A stretch of DNA of 47,194 nucleotides, taken from the NCBI GenBank assembly GCA_023301745.1, contig JALZVW010000021.1, positions 1-47,194 on the forward strand, in the 5' to 3' direction. This DNA is from Arenicella sp. Lineage in GTDB: Bacteria > Pseudomonadota > Gammaproteobacteria > Arenicellales > Arenicellaceae. The notes under the pieces are model-generated. The model saw only the letters and a program-made list of their open reading frames with translations, ran no database searches and was not told where the DNA came from. Below, one piece after another: positions 9,303-19,311 of this stretch (positions are counted from its first letter, which is position 1; every line of letters begins with the position of its first letter). The position numbers and the translations under genes were made by a program.

Positions 9303-12300
9303 TTATAGATTGGGGGCTAACTCAGAAGATTCAATCTCCTGAGAGATACTTTGCTCTTGAGTTTCGAGTTTAACGGCCGGTTCGTTGCTTGGCGCGGGCA
9401 ATTCTTCCTCTTGTGCGCCTGAAGCATCTTCAGGCTCAGTGTCAGGCTCGCTCAGCTCTTTGAAGGCCTCAGGTGCATCAACGGCTTGGCTGACTCCGTC
9501 TTTGATCTCCACCAATTCAAAATCTTCCCAGGTTCCGAGCGCGCGATAACTTTTAAAACTTGAATTGCGCATCTCATCTTTGAAGATTCGCTGAGTGATG
9601 AACACGAAAGCGCCTGCGGCAGGGTTCGCCAAGGCACTTAAGAGCGCCAGATTGCCACCTAGTTCAGGCGACACATGGACCTCTAAATCGACTAATTCTT
9701 TATTTAGGTCTACTTTGCCTTCCATTCGAACAAACACCGCCGGCGCAAGCACAAAAGCTTCACTGAGTATGGCTTCTCCGTCAGCGAATGCCCCTGCGTA
9801 TCGCATTCGATCAAACTTCAAACCAGATGCAAACACGTCTCTAAAATCAAACACCAACCGTCGAGCAATCGCATTAAAATTAAACAAACCTAGCAATTTG
9901 CCACCGCCGGGTTCAATTTTAACTAATTCTCCGTCTTTAATAAACGCATCAAACTCACCGTTTAGGCGGCCATATTCAAACTCATGCGGCGCGCCTATCC
10001 AACGCAATTTACCGTTGACTGTGCCATCTCCTTTGCGAATAAAGCCATCAAAATCCATATCATTAAATGCGCCCTCGGCCTCATCAATCACCGTATTGAA
10101 AACAAATTTTGAAATCGAGCCTACCTCTTCATTGTTAACCCAGCGGCCACTTGCTTTAGTGAGAATGCCGTTGTGCCTGAGCTCTACCTTGTCAATCAAC
10201 CATTGCTCGTTCTCGGGCTTCGCGGTGAGCGACAGGGCCCCCAAACTCTTACCGGAAACTCGCAAACTTTCAATCTCTAATGAAATCGAAGGAAAGTCTT
10301 CTGGTTTAAGGCTGTAGTCTATTTTATCTAATGGCGCACCCGCGTTTAAATCTTCACCAATAGTTAAATGAGATAACTTAAAGCCATAATTACTGACCGC
10401 GGCGCGCGGCTGCATTTGCAGCGTACCCGCAATGTTCTGACCATCAAGCGTTCCAATCCAATGTAAGCCATCAACCGAGACCGCTGAAATATTGATTGGA
10501 CCAAACTCTCGACCTAAACAAACAGGGCTACTAGCGACGATATTTATTGACCGCATTGCATCTAAAAAATCAGTGTTGTCAGTCGGCACTTCAGGCTCAT
10601 AAGATGCTAAGTCGATAACAGCACTTAACCAATCGTCTATATTGATGCTGTCATCTTGAATTTCAAAGTTAATGCCGGGTTGGAGCTCATCACCAGTATG
10701 ACCTCCAATTTTGATCAACGCATTATCGAACAACGAAGGGGTTTTTAGCGTATTAACCTCAGGGGCATTTGTCTCAAAGCGTGCACTCGCTGAATCGCCA
10801 TAGTCGATCGAAAGCGATTGACTTGCTTCGGCCCCGCCAAACGCCATAGACAAATTAAGACTTGAGACTTGCTCAGCGGGCTTTAACAATGGCGCGGGCG
10901 CGGTCACTTCTATCCCCTTTAAATTAGATGTCGCGTCGATGTCTATTCTCTCGCCTTCAAATAGAATTGAGCCTTGCCACGGGGCCACACCATTAAACCA
11001 TGTTAATAGGTGCTCACCGATCCACGGTTTTAAGGCATCAACTCTAGCTGCCCCGCTTGCCAACAACTTCATCACAGGAGGTTGGGCTTCTTTAATCGTA
11101 ACTACTTCACCGCGAGTTTCGCCGCCTAAAAAGGTAGCCCTAACATTACTGGACTCGACACTGCGTTCGGTAAACGAAATCAAGGCGTTAATATCGTCAA
11201 CAGGCACCTGTTCTGGTAATAGACCGCTGCCATCGACCACTAATGCGGTGCCGTTAACACGGGTATTAGCAATGTCGTTGAGCAGCATCGTCACTTGCGT
11301 CTCGATATCAACTGAACCGTTCTGCACGATGAAGGGCAATTCCGCCGCGCGGTTCTCTGGTTTAATTAACGGGCCCTTGAACAAAAAATCCATACCCTTT
11401 ACTAGTGACGTAGTGGTTTTTCCACGGACACTTAATGCTCGACTCCGTTGAAACAGTGATGTGATTTGCAATTTAGCATCGCTAAGAGGGTCGCCATTTA
11501 ACCAAAGTTCAGAGGGAGAGATCGTCAGCTCTTCGTTTTTAAGCACCGCTGAGCCTAAGCCTCGCTTGGCCGCCGGCCAGTTTTGTTGTGGCGCGTAATC
11601 GACGACCACATTGGCAAAATCAGCACTGGCGTCTAAGTTTGCTTTATTCTCGGCAAAAGCCGTTCTCGACACTTCGCCTTTATAAGTGACCAAACCATTG
11701 GTAAGTTTGCCCGACAAAAACGCACTGGTTGACCATGTCCTAAATTTTTTAAGCTTTGGGTCGTTTGGCAAATAGCTAACCAACTTACTCATATCAAACA
11801 CTTCAAATTCAGCGCTTGCATCTATAGATAACGGCACTTGCACTTCGGCCTCAGAAGGCCTGTCGATCAATTCTCCAGCCTCGTCATACCTCAAGTCGGC
11901 CACTGATTCGACCTTAAACAGCTGACCGAAATTAGAAACCTTCCTCGCCTTGGTGTCGATATTGAATTTGGCATGTATATTAGAGATCCGAGCATTGCGG
12001 TCTTCAAAAACCCCATTTAAAACAGAGAAGTTCACCGCTCCCTCGCTCCCTCGCTCCCATTCAAACTCACCCATTGCGCGGCTAATTTGAAAGCTTTTAT
12101 CGTACCAACGCGACCAGCTAAATTCAGAATTTCGAGTCGCAAAGATAAATGTGCCGCCGTCCGCTGAAGCCTTTAATTCGCCACTCAAATTATTCATCGC
12201 TGGCGCACGCCCAATCGACTTAAAGCCAATATCTGACGCGGCGGCCTCGAGAGACCAGGTATTGATATTAAGCAACGGCCCGGAGAAGTCCAAGTGCACA

Positions 12301-13166
12301 TCGTGCAATCGGCCTGCCAACTTTGCATCTAATAGCCAGCCTGCTTCACCGGCCAAACCCGTGAGCTTAATAAAATCTCGAATACGTTCGACATCAAGAG
12401 TTTTGAGTAAAACTCGCCCTTGGCCGTTATCAACATTAACCGAAAAGTCTTTCGAGGTTAGTAATCGCTCACCCCCCTCGCCTTCAACTTCTAGTGATGC
12501 TCCCCATTGTGACTCACTAAGCAAATCGCCATTAGTTTTTAAGGTAAACGCGAGTAGCCCTTTAGGGGTGTTTACCGAGGCCTTAAGCACCCGATCTTCG
12601 GATAAACGACTAAATTCAATATCGATCTCTGTATAGCGATGAAGACGGTCTTCATCGCGACGCCAGACAACTTCACCGCCATTCCATGTGGCACTTTGTT
12701 GATCTAACAACCACGAAACCGCCTTCTGATTTAAACTAAGATTACGACCTGGCACGCTGGCATTACGACGCTTTCGATTCAGTGCCATTCCAGCGATTTG
12801 CAGCTGGTTATTATCGAGTGAGACTATTTCTATATACGGCTTTTCAATAGCGAATTCTGTAAAGCTCGGCCAGAGCGTTAACATCGAACTTGGGCTAACA
12901 ACAGCCGATAATGACTCGAAGGCTAGAGCAGGCTCTAAAGGCATGTCACCAGCAACTTTAAACCCTTCGATTTTCAATCTCGGCGACAGACCAAGCCAAA
13001 CGGTTTCAACGTTATCAATCGTAACGTCTCGTTTAAATAGGCTACTGAGATTAGATTCAAGTAAGCCCTTATGGCGGTCGGCGTAGGTAAAATAAGCCGC
13101 TACCCCACCCCAAAATAGAAGGTAGAGCAGGATTAAGCTTAGGAATATTTTAAGTAAGAGCTTCAC
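9303..13166 (-). CDS. yhdP: YhdP, AsmA-like phospholipid transport protein
   Basis: YhdP is a very large inner-membrane-anchored periplasmic protein of the AsmA-like group; with TamB and YdbH it carries phospholipids to the outer membrane in E. coli. This copy has 1287 residues against roughly 1266 in E. coli. One membrane anchor lies at about 4-26; the rest is beta-rich periplasmic sequence. The C-terminal part (about 1060-1210) has the conserved AsmA-like segment with GKLLGLFNFNAIARRL and LNKELVDLEVHVSPELGG. The last 70 residues are acidic (Glu, Pro, Ser) and look disordered. It starts at GTG 13166, overlapping the rng stop by four bases (GTGA), which indicates coupling. Members were long annotated as TIGR02099 family. 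Confidence 0.93.
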   Translation of the reverse strand: MKLLLKIFLSLILLYLLFWGGVAAYFTYADRHKGLLESNLSSLFKRDVTIDNVETVWLGLSPRLKIEGFKVAGDMPLEPALAFESLSAVVSPSSMLTLWPSFTEFAIEKPYIEIVSLDNNQLQIAGMALNRKRRNASVPGRNLSLNQKAVSWLLDQQSATWNGGEVVWRRDEDRLHRYTEIDIEFSRLSEDRVLKASVNTPKGLLAFTLKTNGDLLSESQWGASLEVEGEGGERLLTSKDFSVNVDNGQGRVLLKTLDVERIRDFIKLTGLAGEAGWLLDAKLAGRLHDVHLDFSGPLLNINTWSLEAAASDIGFKSIGRAPAMNNLSGELKASADGGTFIFATRNSEFSWSRWYDKSFQISRAMGEFEWERGSEGAVNFSVLNGVFEDRNARISNIHAKFNIDTKARKVSNFGQLFKVESVADLRYDEAGELIDRPSEAEVQVPLSIDASAEFEVFDMSKLVSYLPNDPKLKKFRTWSTSAFLSGKLTNGLVTYKGEVSRTAFAENKANLDASADFANVVVDYAPQQNWPAAKRGLGSAVLKNEELTISPSELWLNGDPLSDAKLQITSLFQRSRALSVRGKTTTSLVKGMDFLFKGPLIKPENRAAELPFIVQNGSVDIETQVTMLLNDIANTRVNGTALVVDGSGLLPEQVPVDDINALISFTERSVESSNVRATFLGGETRGEVVTIKEAQPPVMKLLASGAARVDALKPWIGEHLLTWFNGVAPWQGSILFEGERIDIDATSNLKGIEVTAPAPLLKPAEQVSSLNLSMAFGGAEASQSLSIDYGDSASARFETNAPEVNTLKTPSLFDNALIKIGGHTGDELQPGINFEIQDDSINIDDWLSAVIDLASYEPEVPTDNTDFLDAMRSINIVASSPVCLGREFGPINISAVSVDGLHWIGTLDGQNIAGTLQMQPRAAVSNYGFKLSHLTIGEDLNAGAPLDKIDYSLKPEDFPSISLEIESLRVSGKSLGALSLTAKPENEQWLIDKVELRHNGILTKASGRWVNNEEVGSISKFVFNTVIDEAEGAFNDMDFDGFIRKGDGTVNGKLRWIGAPHEFEYGRLNGEFDAFIKDGELVKIEPGGGKLLGLFNFNAIARRLVFDFRDVFASGLKFDRMRYAGAFADGEAILSEAFVLAPAVFVRMEGKVDLNKELVDLEVHVSPELGGNLALLSALANPAAGAFVFITQRIFKDEMRNSSFKSYRALGTWEDFELVEIKDGVSQAVDAPEAFKELSEPDTEPEDASGAQEEELPAPSNEPAVKLETQEQSISQEIESSELAPNL

Positions 13167-14641
13167 GCAAGTGCTATGTCGTATTGTTGTTGTTGATAAT
13201 AAGGGTCGGCTTGAATACTAATTGGGCGATCAATAAATTCCTGCAGATCAGCGACACTGCTGGCCTCTTCGTCGAGCAATAAGTCGACGACCTTCTGAGC
13301 AGCAACAACCGTGTAGGCTTGCGCTTTATACTGGCGATCTTCTCGTAATATCTCACGCAAAATTTCATAGCAAACAGTTTGGATGGTTTTGACCGTACCC
13401 CGGCCATTACAAATTGGGCATGTTTCGCACATCACTTGCTCTAAGCTCTCTCGAGTACGTTTGCGGGTAATTTCGACCAACCCCAATGGTGAGATATCAG
13501 TGACATTAATCTTGACTCTGTCCTTCAAAATGCCCGCAGCCAATGCCGCCAATACCTGTTTCTTATGCTTAGCGCTTTGCATATCAATGAAGTCGACAAT
13601 AATAATGCCGCCTAAATTTCTTAATCTCAATTGATGAGCGATCTCAGTCGCCGCTTCCAAATTCGTTTTAAACAAGGTTTCTTCGAGGTTACGACGCCCC
13701 ACATAAGAGCCAGTATTGACGTCTATCGTTGTCATCGCTTCGGTTTGATCAATAATCATGTCGCCGCCCGATTTAAGCATCACCTTGCGATGCATGGCGC
13801 TTTCGATTTCATGTTCTATCGAATACAAGCCAAACAAGGGCTGCTCTCCTGGGTAGTACTCGAGCTTATCGATCAATTCTGGCATAAAGTCTTTGGCGAA
13901 CTCTCGTGCCTTATCAAAGGTTTCTCGCGAGTCAATTCTGATTTTCTCCATGTCGTCGTGCACTAAATCGCGCATAGTGCGTAGCGACAACGGCACATCT
14001 TCATGAATCAATGTTGCTGGCAAGGCCCCCTTCATAGCCGCGCTGACATAGCCCCACAGTCGCTGTTGAAAAATCATATCGTTAGCAATATCTTCATCAC
14101 TGGCAGACTCGGCCAAGGTGCGAATGATAAAACCACCTTTAAGATCATGCATTTCAATTTGATTAGACACCAGGCTGCGCAGGCGCTCGCGCTCTTCGAG
14201 ACTTTCTATTTTTTGAGAAATTCCAATATCAAATCCGTTCGGTAAGTAGACTAAATTCCTCGACGGCATGCTCAGTTCCATGGTCAAACGAGCACCTTTA
14301 GAGCCGATAGGGTCTTTCAGAACTTGTACATAAACGCTTTTTCCTTCGTGCACCAAGTCTTGAATCGCTGGCACGTCACGCATCGCCCGGCCAGCGAAAG
14401 CGGGGTCGTTACGCGCAATATCGGCCGCATGTAAAAAACCATTTTTATCTAAACCGATATCCACAAACGCCGCTTGCATGCCTGGCAAAACGCGGACCAC
14501 TTTGCCTTTAAAAATATTACCAACAATGCCACGAGACAAGGTTCGCTCGAGATGCAACTCTTGTAGACGCCCATTCTCAACCACCGCTACTCGCGTTTCA
14601 CGGGGCGTTACATTGATTAATATTTCGTCTTTAGATGCCAT
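13163..14641 (-). CDS. rng: Ribonuclease G
   Basis: Endoribonuclease of the RNase E/G family, which cuts A/U-rich single-stranded RNA, matures the 5' end of 16S rRNA and turns over some mRNAs. The 492-residue length fits RNase G (489 in E. coli) and not the much longer RNase E. An S1-type RNA-binding region is at about 38-125 (GNIFKGKVVRVLPGMQAAFV), the catalytic domain contains IDVNTGSYVG and IIIVDFIDM with the Mg-binding acidic residues, and the zinc-link CPICNGRG lies near residue 410. It is 110 bases after maf and overlaps yhdP. The maf-rng-yhdP-tldD order matches E. coli. Confidence 0.96.
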   Translation of the reverse strand: MASKDEILINVTPRETRVAVVENGRLQELHLERTLSRGIVGNIFKGKVVRVLPGMQAAFVDIGLDKNGFLHAADIARNDPAFAGRAMRDVPAIQDLVHEGKSVYVQVLKDPIGSKGARLTMELSMPSRNLVYLPNGFDIGISQKIESLEERERLRSLVSNQIEMHDLKGGFIIRTLAESASDEDIANDMIFQQRLWGYVSAAMKGALPATLIHEDVPLSLRTMRDLVHDDMEKIRIDSRETFDKAREFAKDFMPELIDKLEYYPGEQPLFGLYSIEHEIESAMHRKVMLKSGGDMIIDQTEAMTTIDVNTGSYVGRRNLEETLFKTNLEAATEIAHQLRLRNLGGIIIVDFIDMQSAKHKKQVLAALAAGILKDRVKINVTDISPLGLVEITRKRTRESLEQVMCETCPICNGRGTVKTIQTVCYEILREILREDRQYKAQAYTVVAAQKVVDLLLDEEASSVADLQEFIDRPISIQADPYYQQQQYDIALA

Positions 14642-14751
14642 TATTAATACGTTTGGTTAGTCAATAACAAGTTCTAGCGGATGATCATCTCTATATAAGT
14701 CGTTATTTAGATCGAGCGCTATTAAAGCCTAGTGCTGTAGAGTTACGCAAG

Positions 14752-15348
14752 CTACAGCCAATTCCTGTCAATAATGGCCAATAATTCATTTACCTCTCGC
14801 AAGGGTAAGCCGACCACATTACTATAACTACCTTGAATAAGCTTAACCCAAGCTGAAGCATAACCTTGAATTGCATACGCACCAGCCTTGTCGCTTGGCT
14901 CCCCGGTCGCCCAGTATCGTTGCATTTGCTCAACGGTTATACGACCAAATTCAACCTCAGTAATGCCTAGCTTTACATTCGCTCGGCCCTCGTGAAGCAA
15001 ACAAACCGCCGTCATCACTTGGTGTCTATTGGCGCTTAAATTGTGCCATGTCTGCTGGGCATTTTCATAGCTACTTGGCTTGCCGTACACGACATCACCT
15101 TGCACAACAATAGTATCGGCGGCCAGAATCGCCACACCAGCTTGCGCTAAATCACTATCGGCCGCCCGTGCCTTATCTCGGGCTAGCCGAGTTACAAAGT
15201 CTTCGGGGGCTTCGCTCTCTTTACGGCTTTCGTCCGTGTCAGTGACGTGCACGGTGAATGATACGCCCATTTCTTCAAGCATTTCTTTGCGTCGAGGCGA
15301 GCCCGAGGCTAAAATTAAATCCGTTTTGGGTAAGGCTAGGTCAGACAA
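14752..15348 (-). CDS. maf: Maf/YhdE nucleotide pyrophosphatase
   Basis: Maf proteins hydrolyse nucleoside triphosphates, often modified or non-canonical ones; the YhdE branch acts on dTTP and UTP. The 198-residue protein has the family signature SGSPRRKEML at 15-24 and the catalytic ADTIVV with D78. Placement before rng argues for the YhdE type rather than YceF. The start is TTG at 15348: there is no in-frame ATG before the SPRR motif, and AGGAG stands seven bases upstream, inside the last codons of rlmH. The two genes are two bases apart, so maf translation probably depends on rlmH. Confidence 0.93.
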   Translation of the reverse strand: MSDLALPKTDLILASGSPRRKEMLEEMGVSFTVHVTDTDESRKESEAPEDFVTRLARDKARAADSDLAQAGVAILAADTIVVQGDVVYGKPSSYENAQQTWHNLSANRHQVMTAVCLLHEGRANVKLGITEVEFGRITVEQMQRYWATGEPSDKAGAYAIQGYASAWVKLIQGSYSNVVGLPLREVNELLAIIDRNWL

Positions 15349-15350
15349 AA

Positions 15351-15824
15351 CTAATCTCCTCGATGATAAGGTAAGTTGGCATTAATGCTCCACGCGCGAT
15401 AGAGCTGCTCAGCGAGCATGACACGAACCACAGGGTGCGCGAAGGTCATGGCCGAAAGAGACCACTTTAGTGGCACCTGCGATAAATAATTTGGATCAAT
15501 GCCTTCAGGGCCACCAATTAAAATGGCCACATCTTGACTTTCATCAATCCAGTTTTGTAAATTTTTTGCAAGCGCATCAGTGTCGATATGCTTTCCCTTA
15601 CGATCTAAGGCAATGACCAGCGTTCCCTTAGGAATAGCCGCTTGTAACGCTTGAGCTTCATCGCGCAAAATTCGCACAGTATCGGCATTTTTACCACGTT
15701 TCTTAGCGGCTATCTCGACAAGCTCAAGCTGGCACAAGGCAGGCATGCGCTGAGCATATTCCTTATAACCCTGCTCTACCCAGTGCGGCATACGCGTTCC
15801 AACGGCGATCAACTTAATACGCAT
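15351..15824 (-). CDS. rlmH: 23S rRNA pseudouridine1915 N3-methyltransferase
   Basis: SPOUT-class methyltransferase that methylates the pseudouridine at position 1915 in helix 69 of 23S rRNA using S-adenosylmethionine. The 157 residues match the family length. It starts MRIKLIAVG and has the knot-forming GGPEG segment near residue 104 and the C-terminal HPVVRVMLAEQLYRAW and PYHRGD, all typical of RlmH. It lies 62 bases after the nadD/rsfS gene, the usual neighbour, and two bases before maf. In many relatives mrdA and rodA come next; here they do not. Confidence 0.96.
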   Translation of the reverse strand: MRIKLIAVGTRMPHWVEQGYKEYAQRMPALCQLELVEIAAKKRGKNADTVRILRDEAQALQAAIPKGTLVIALDRKGKHIDTDALAKNLQNWIDESQDVAILIGGPEGIDPNYLSQVPLKWSLSAMTFAHPVVRVMLAEQLYRAWSINANLPYHRGD

Positions 15825-15886
15825 GGGTAAGACAGTAAATTAGGGTGTTTCGATAAGATTCAAAAGGTGTCGTTGGATAAGCGCAG

Positions 15887-16918
15887 TTATGCGCTATCTT
15901 GCTCTTCACGATGTTTTTTCATCAATGCGCGCACATCTTCGTCCCAGAGTTTTTCTAGATCGTAATACTCACGCACTTCTGGGCGCATTACATGCAAGAC
16001 AACGTCACCGAAGTCGACTAACACCCATTCACCAACATCGGCGCCGTCTTCGTTAAGCGGGATCACCCCTTGCTTACGAAGGCTGGTCGACGCTGAACGT
16101 GCGAGTGCTTTCACGTGCGTATCGGAAGTACCACTGGCCACCACCATGTAATCGGCGAAGTCAGAGATATCTGTAATGTCAATTGTACGAATGTCCACGC
16201 CTTTGATGTCTTCGAGGGCGTCGACCACTTGGTCTTTTATTTGTTCAGGTTTCATAGGGCGTATTTTATACAGTTGCTGCTCCTGAATATAGGAGAAAAC
16301 AGCTTTGGGTAAGAATTCTTTGCTTAATAAGTTGTCGCTTCTCGAATCGGCTAGTTCAGCGCGTAATTCGGTGGACGAGATGGCAAATTCGGTATGCTCA
16401 AACACCCAGATCTTGCCTCCACTCTTTTTTACCGCTTGATTTTGCAATTCTAGCGGGTCGCAAACTAGTCGCTGCTGCAATTCATGCGGCAGATTCAGTT
16501 GATAGCCAGGGCGGTTCATAACCACCCAGTTAACTTTATCAACCAACTCATCGTAGCGATGCCAGTGCGGCAAACTCAATAAACTATCACCACCAACAAC
16601 GACGCAAATCTGGGCCTCTGGGTAGTTAAGCTGAAACTCGTCGACAGTATCGATCGTATAGGAGGTTGCTTGACGTTTTATTTCGCTGTCATCCGCGACG
16701 TAGTTAGCTCCTTGGGCAAGCGCTAGGCTCATCATCGTAAAACGATGCTCGGCGCTGGCGCTGATTCGTTCTTTATGAGGCGGCCGCGCGCTCAAGACCC
16801 AATGTACGGCATCAAAGGGCATCTGCTCGTTGAGCATTTGAATAGCATTTAGATGCCCCAAATGAATCGGATCAAAGGTGCCGCCAAAAAGCCCAATCAA
16901 CCTAGCTGGCTTGGACAT
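15887..16918 (-). CDS. nadD-rsfS: NadD-RsfS fusion: NaMN adenylyltransferase and ribosomal silencing factor
   Basis: One frame of 343 codons carries two proteins that are normally separate. Residues 1-219 are NadD, which joins nicotinate mononucleotide and ATP to give deamido-NAD: GGTFDPIHLGH at 12-22 and ISSTELR at 180-186 are the nucleotidyltransferase motifs. Residues 222-343 are RsfS (YbeB), which binds ribosomal protein uL14 and blocks subunit joining in starved cells: DFADYMVVASGTSDTH and GEWVLVDFGDVVLHVM are typical. Only three residues (Ile-Arg-Pro) separate YIQEQQLYK, a normal NadD end, from the Met that usually starts RsfS. That Met (16255) has no ribosome site at normal distance; AGGAG is about 27 bases upstream. 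I took the ATG at 16918 over a TTG just before it. It follows proA by 8 bases. Confidence 0.93.
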   Translation of the reverse strand: MSKPARLIGLFGGTFDPIHLGHLNAIQMLNEQMPFDAVHWVLSARPPHKERISASAEHRFTMMSLALAQGANYVADDSEIKRQATSYTIDTVDEFQLNYPEAQICVVVGGDSLLSLPHWHRYDELVDKVNWVVMNRPGYQLNLPHELQQRLVCDPLELQNQAVKKSGGKIWVFEHTEFAISSTELRAELADSRSDNLLSKEFLPKAVFSYIQEQQLYKIRPMKPEQIKDQVVDALEDIKGVDIRTIDITDISDFADYMVVASGTSDTHVKALARSASTSLRKQGVIPLNEDGADVGEWVLVDFGDVVLHVMRPEVREYYDLEKLWDEDVRALMKKHREEQDSA

Positions 16919-16926
16919 CAAACAAC

Positions 16927-18180
16927 CTAAGCACGAATATGGCCATCACCATAAACAATGTATTTTTGCGATGTTAAACCCTCTAAACCAACCGGTCCGC
17001 GAGCATGCAGCTTATCGGTACTAATGCCTATTTCAGCACCTAAACCATACTCGAAACCATCAGCAAAACGAGTTGAGGCGTTGATAATCACTGAGCTTGA
17101 ATCAACTTGTTGAATGAATTTCCGACTGGTCGTGTAATTCTCAGTAACAATACTCTCAGTATGGTCAGAGCTGTGGTCAGAAATATGCTGAACCGCTTGA
17201 TCAAAGCCATCGACCACTTTAATCGCCAAAATTGGCGCCAAGTACTCAGTATCCCAATCTTCGTCGGTCGCGGCATGCATAGCAACAATCCCACGGGCGC
17301 GCTCACAACCTCTAAGCTCTACCCCTTTTTCGCTATACGCTTGGCACAGTCGCGGCAAAACATCATTGGCGACATTTTGATGCACTAATAAGGTTTCCAT
17401 TGCGTTGCATACGCCATAGCGGTGCGTTTTGGCATTCAGCGCAATATCAAAGGCTTTTTGCTGATCAGCGTCTTTATCAATAAAAACATGACAAATACCG
17501 TCCAAGTGCTTAATCACCGGCACACTAGCCTCTCGGCTAATACGCTCGATCAAACCTTTGCCGCCACGCGGGATAATTACATCCACATACTCAGGCATAG
17601 TAATTAATTCGCCAACCGCCGCGCGATCAGTGATTTCAATGACTTGCACTGCATCGGCAGGCAAGCCGACTTCGGCTAAGCCCTGCGCAATACACTTAGC
17701 CACCGCCATATTCGAATGAATTGCTTCAGACCCACCACGTAATATAGTGGCATTACCAGACTTCAAACACAGTATCGCCGCATCGACAGTAACGTTCGGG
17801 CGAGACTCGTAGATTATGCCAATAACGCCTAAAGGAACACGCATCTTACCGACCTGAATTCCTGATGGGCGATAGCTCATATCACTCACTTCACCGATAG
17901 GGTCAGGCAGCGCTGCTACTTGCCGGCAACCCTCAGCCATCGCGAAAATGCCGGCCTCGCCCAACTCCAAGCGGTCAAGCAATGCCGCCGCTAAACCATT
18001 CTCTTTGCCGGCTACTAAATCTTTTTGGTTAGCCTTGATTAACTCATCAACAGCATTCTCAAGCTTGCTGGCGATCGCCAATAGGGCGGCGTCTTTATCC
18101 CCACGACTGGCGCTAGCCATTGCACGGCTCGCTGCGCGAGCGCGCTGACCTAAGGATTGCATGTATTGTTTTACGTTCAA
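16927..18180 (-). CDS. proA: Gamma-glutamyl phosphate reductase
   Basis: ProA reduces gamma-glutamyl phosphate with NADPH to glutamate-5-semialdehyde, the second step of proline synthesis. It is 417 residues, as in E. coli. The aldehyde-dehydrogenase fold is recognised by [16 protein letters not shown], the catalytic C258 in [10 protein letters not shown], and the C-terminal [20 protein letters not shown]. It lies between holA (53 bases) and the nadD fusion, as in Pseudomonas. proB is not in the window. No feature suggests separate regulation. Confidence 0.97.
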   Translation of the reverse strand: MNVKQYMQSLGQRARAASRAMASASRGDKDAALLAIASKLENAVDELIKANQKDLVAGKENGLAAALLDRLELGEAGIFAMAEGCRQVAALPDPIGEVSDMSYRPSGIQVGKMRVPLGVIGIIYESRPNVTVDAAILCLKSGNATILRGGSEAIHSNMAVAKCIAQGLAEVGLPADAVQVIEITDRAAVGELITMPEYVDVIIPRGGKGLIERISREASVPVIKHLDGICHVFIDKDADQQKAFDIALNAKTHRYGVCNAMETLLVHQNVANDVLPRLCQAYSEKGVELRGCERARGIVAMHAATDEDWDTEYLAPILAIKVVDGFDQAVQHISDHSSDHTESIVTENYTTSRKFIQQVDSSSVIINASTRFADGFEYGLGAEIGISTDKLHARGPVGLEGLTSQKYIVYGDGHIRA

Positions 18181-18233
18181 CTCAAATACTCTTTTTTCGA
18201 TTACTAATGTGCTTAAAAATATAAGATGGAATA

Positions 18234-19289
18234 CTAGACACTGACAGTGCTGGCCAGTTTAACTCCACACAGGCGACAGCATAGCTGCTCAATCTGATAC
18301 CAAAGACTACCGACTTCGGAATAGCGCTGACCCTTTACGGTTTGATCTAAATGAGCGGCCTGCTCAAGTAAATCATACCAAAGATGAGGCGCAATTCGCC
18401 CTAATGCGGCATTAACGGCAGGCTCGCGTTTATTCCATATCCGATTTTGTTTAAATAACATACCGCGATTTTGACCTTGTTGCAGGCCTGACGATATCGC
18501 CGCGAGCACTCTAATTTCTCGCACTAAGGCCCAGACCACGATTACCGGCTCTACCCCTTCAGATTGCAGGCGACTTTTAATACGCAATACACGATTAAAA
18601 TCGCCGATCAAACAACCGTCAGTAAGGGCATAAACATCGAATCGAGCCTGATCAGCCAAGCTTTCAGTCACCAATTTTAGCGTTACCGCGCCATCTTTGG
18701 CTAAGACTTGTAATTTATCAACTTCTTGAGCGGCCGCCATGACATTCCCTTCGAGCTGCTCAGTCATGAGCTCCACAACACCCGCCTCGACTCGAAGCGC
18801 TCGTGATTGCAGGCGTTTTTTTAACCAGGCCGGAAACTGCGGCAAACTAATATCGAAACCATCTACGAGCCAACCAACTGATTCGATCGACTTAACCCAC
18901 TTAGCCGAGCGTTGGCGCTTATCGAGTGAAGGCATCATGACGACTAAAATGTCGTCTTCAGGAGGGTTTTGACAGTACTCTGTGATCGCTTTTGTGCCGG
19001 CCGTGCCCAATGATTTAGGCACTCGAAACTCAATCAGCCGCTGCTCAGCAAACAATGACATTGCCTGGCCAACACCGGTCAACTGATTCCAATCAAAGCC
19101 AGTTTCTAACTGATACTTGAGCCGCTCGGTAAAACCTTGTTCTTTAAGCGTTCGGCGCACCCCATCCAAAGCCTCTTCTACTAGTAAAGGCTCATTGCCA
19201 TTAAGTAAAATAACCTTCGGAGGCGTATTCGCTGAACCCGGCGCATAGGCCTTAAGGCGTTCAGCTACTTCATCAAGTGTGATACGCAT
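18234..19289 (-). CDS. holA: DNA polymerase III subunit delta
   Basis: HolA is the clamp-loader subunit that opens the beta sliding clamp. The 351-residue protein begins with the typical pattern of a strand followed by [14 protein letters not shown] at about 28-41, where the delta family keeps a Walker-like fold without a working P-loop. The middle ([19 protein letters not shown]) and the helical C-terminal collar domain are as expected. It is 22 bases after lptE and 53 before proA, in the conserved leuS-lptE-holA order. Confidence 0.95.
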   Translation of the reverse strand: MRITLDEVAERLKAYAPGSANTPPKVILLNGNEPLLVEEALDGVRRTLKEQGFTERLKYQLETGFDWNQLTGVGQAMSLFAEQRLIEFRVPKSLGTAGTKAITEYCQNPPEDDILVVMMPSLDKRQRSAKWVKSIESVGWLVDGFDISLPQFPAWLKKRLQSRALRVEAGVVELMTEQLEGNVMAAAQEVDKLQVLAKDGAVTLKLVTESLADQARFDVYALTDGCLIGDFNRVLRIKSRLQSEGVEPVIVVWALVREIRVLAAISSGLQQGQNRGMLFKQNRIWNKREPAVNAALGRIAPHLWYDLLEQAAHLDQTVKGQRYSEVGSLWYQIEQLCCRLCGVKLASTVSV

Positions 19290-19311
19290 CGCATTCGGGG
19301 CTTAACCGCGC

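Noticed and set aside
9595-10317. 240-codon plus-strand frame inside yhdP
   Set aside because: Antisense shadow of a well-supported gene; Ser/Pro/Asn-rich composition without any motif.
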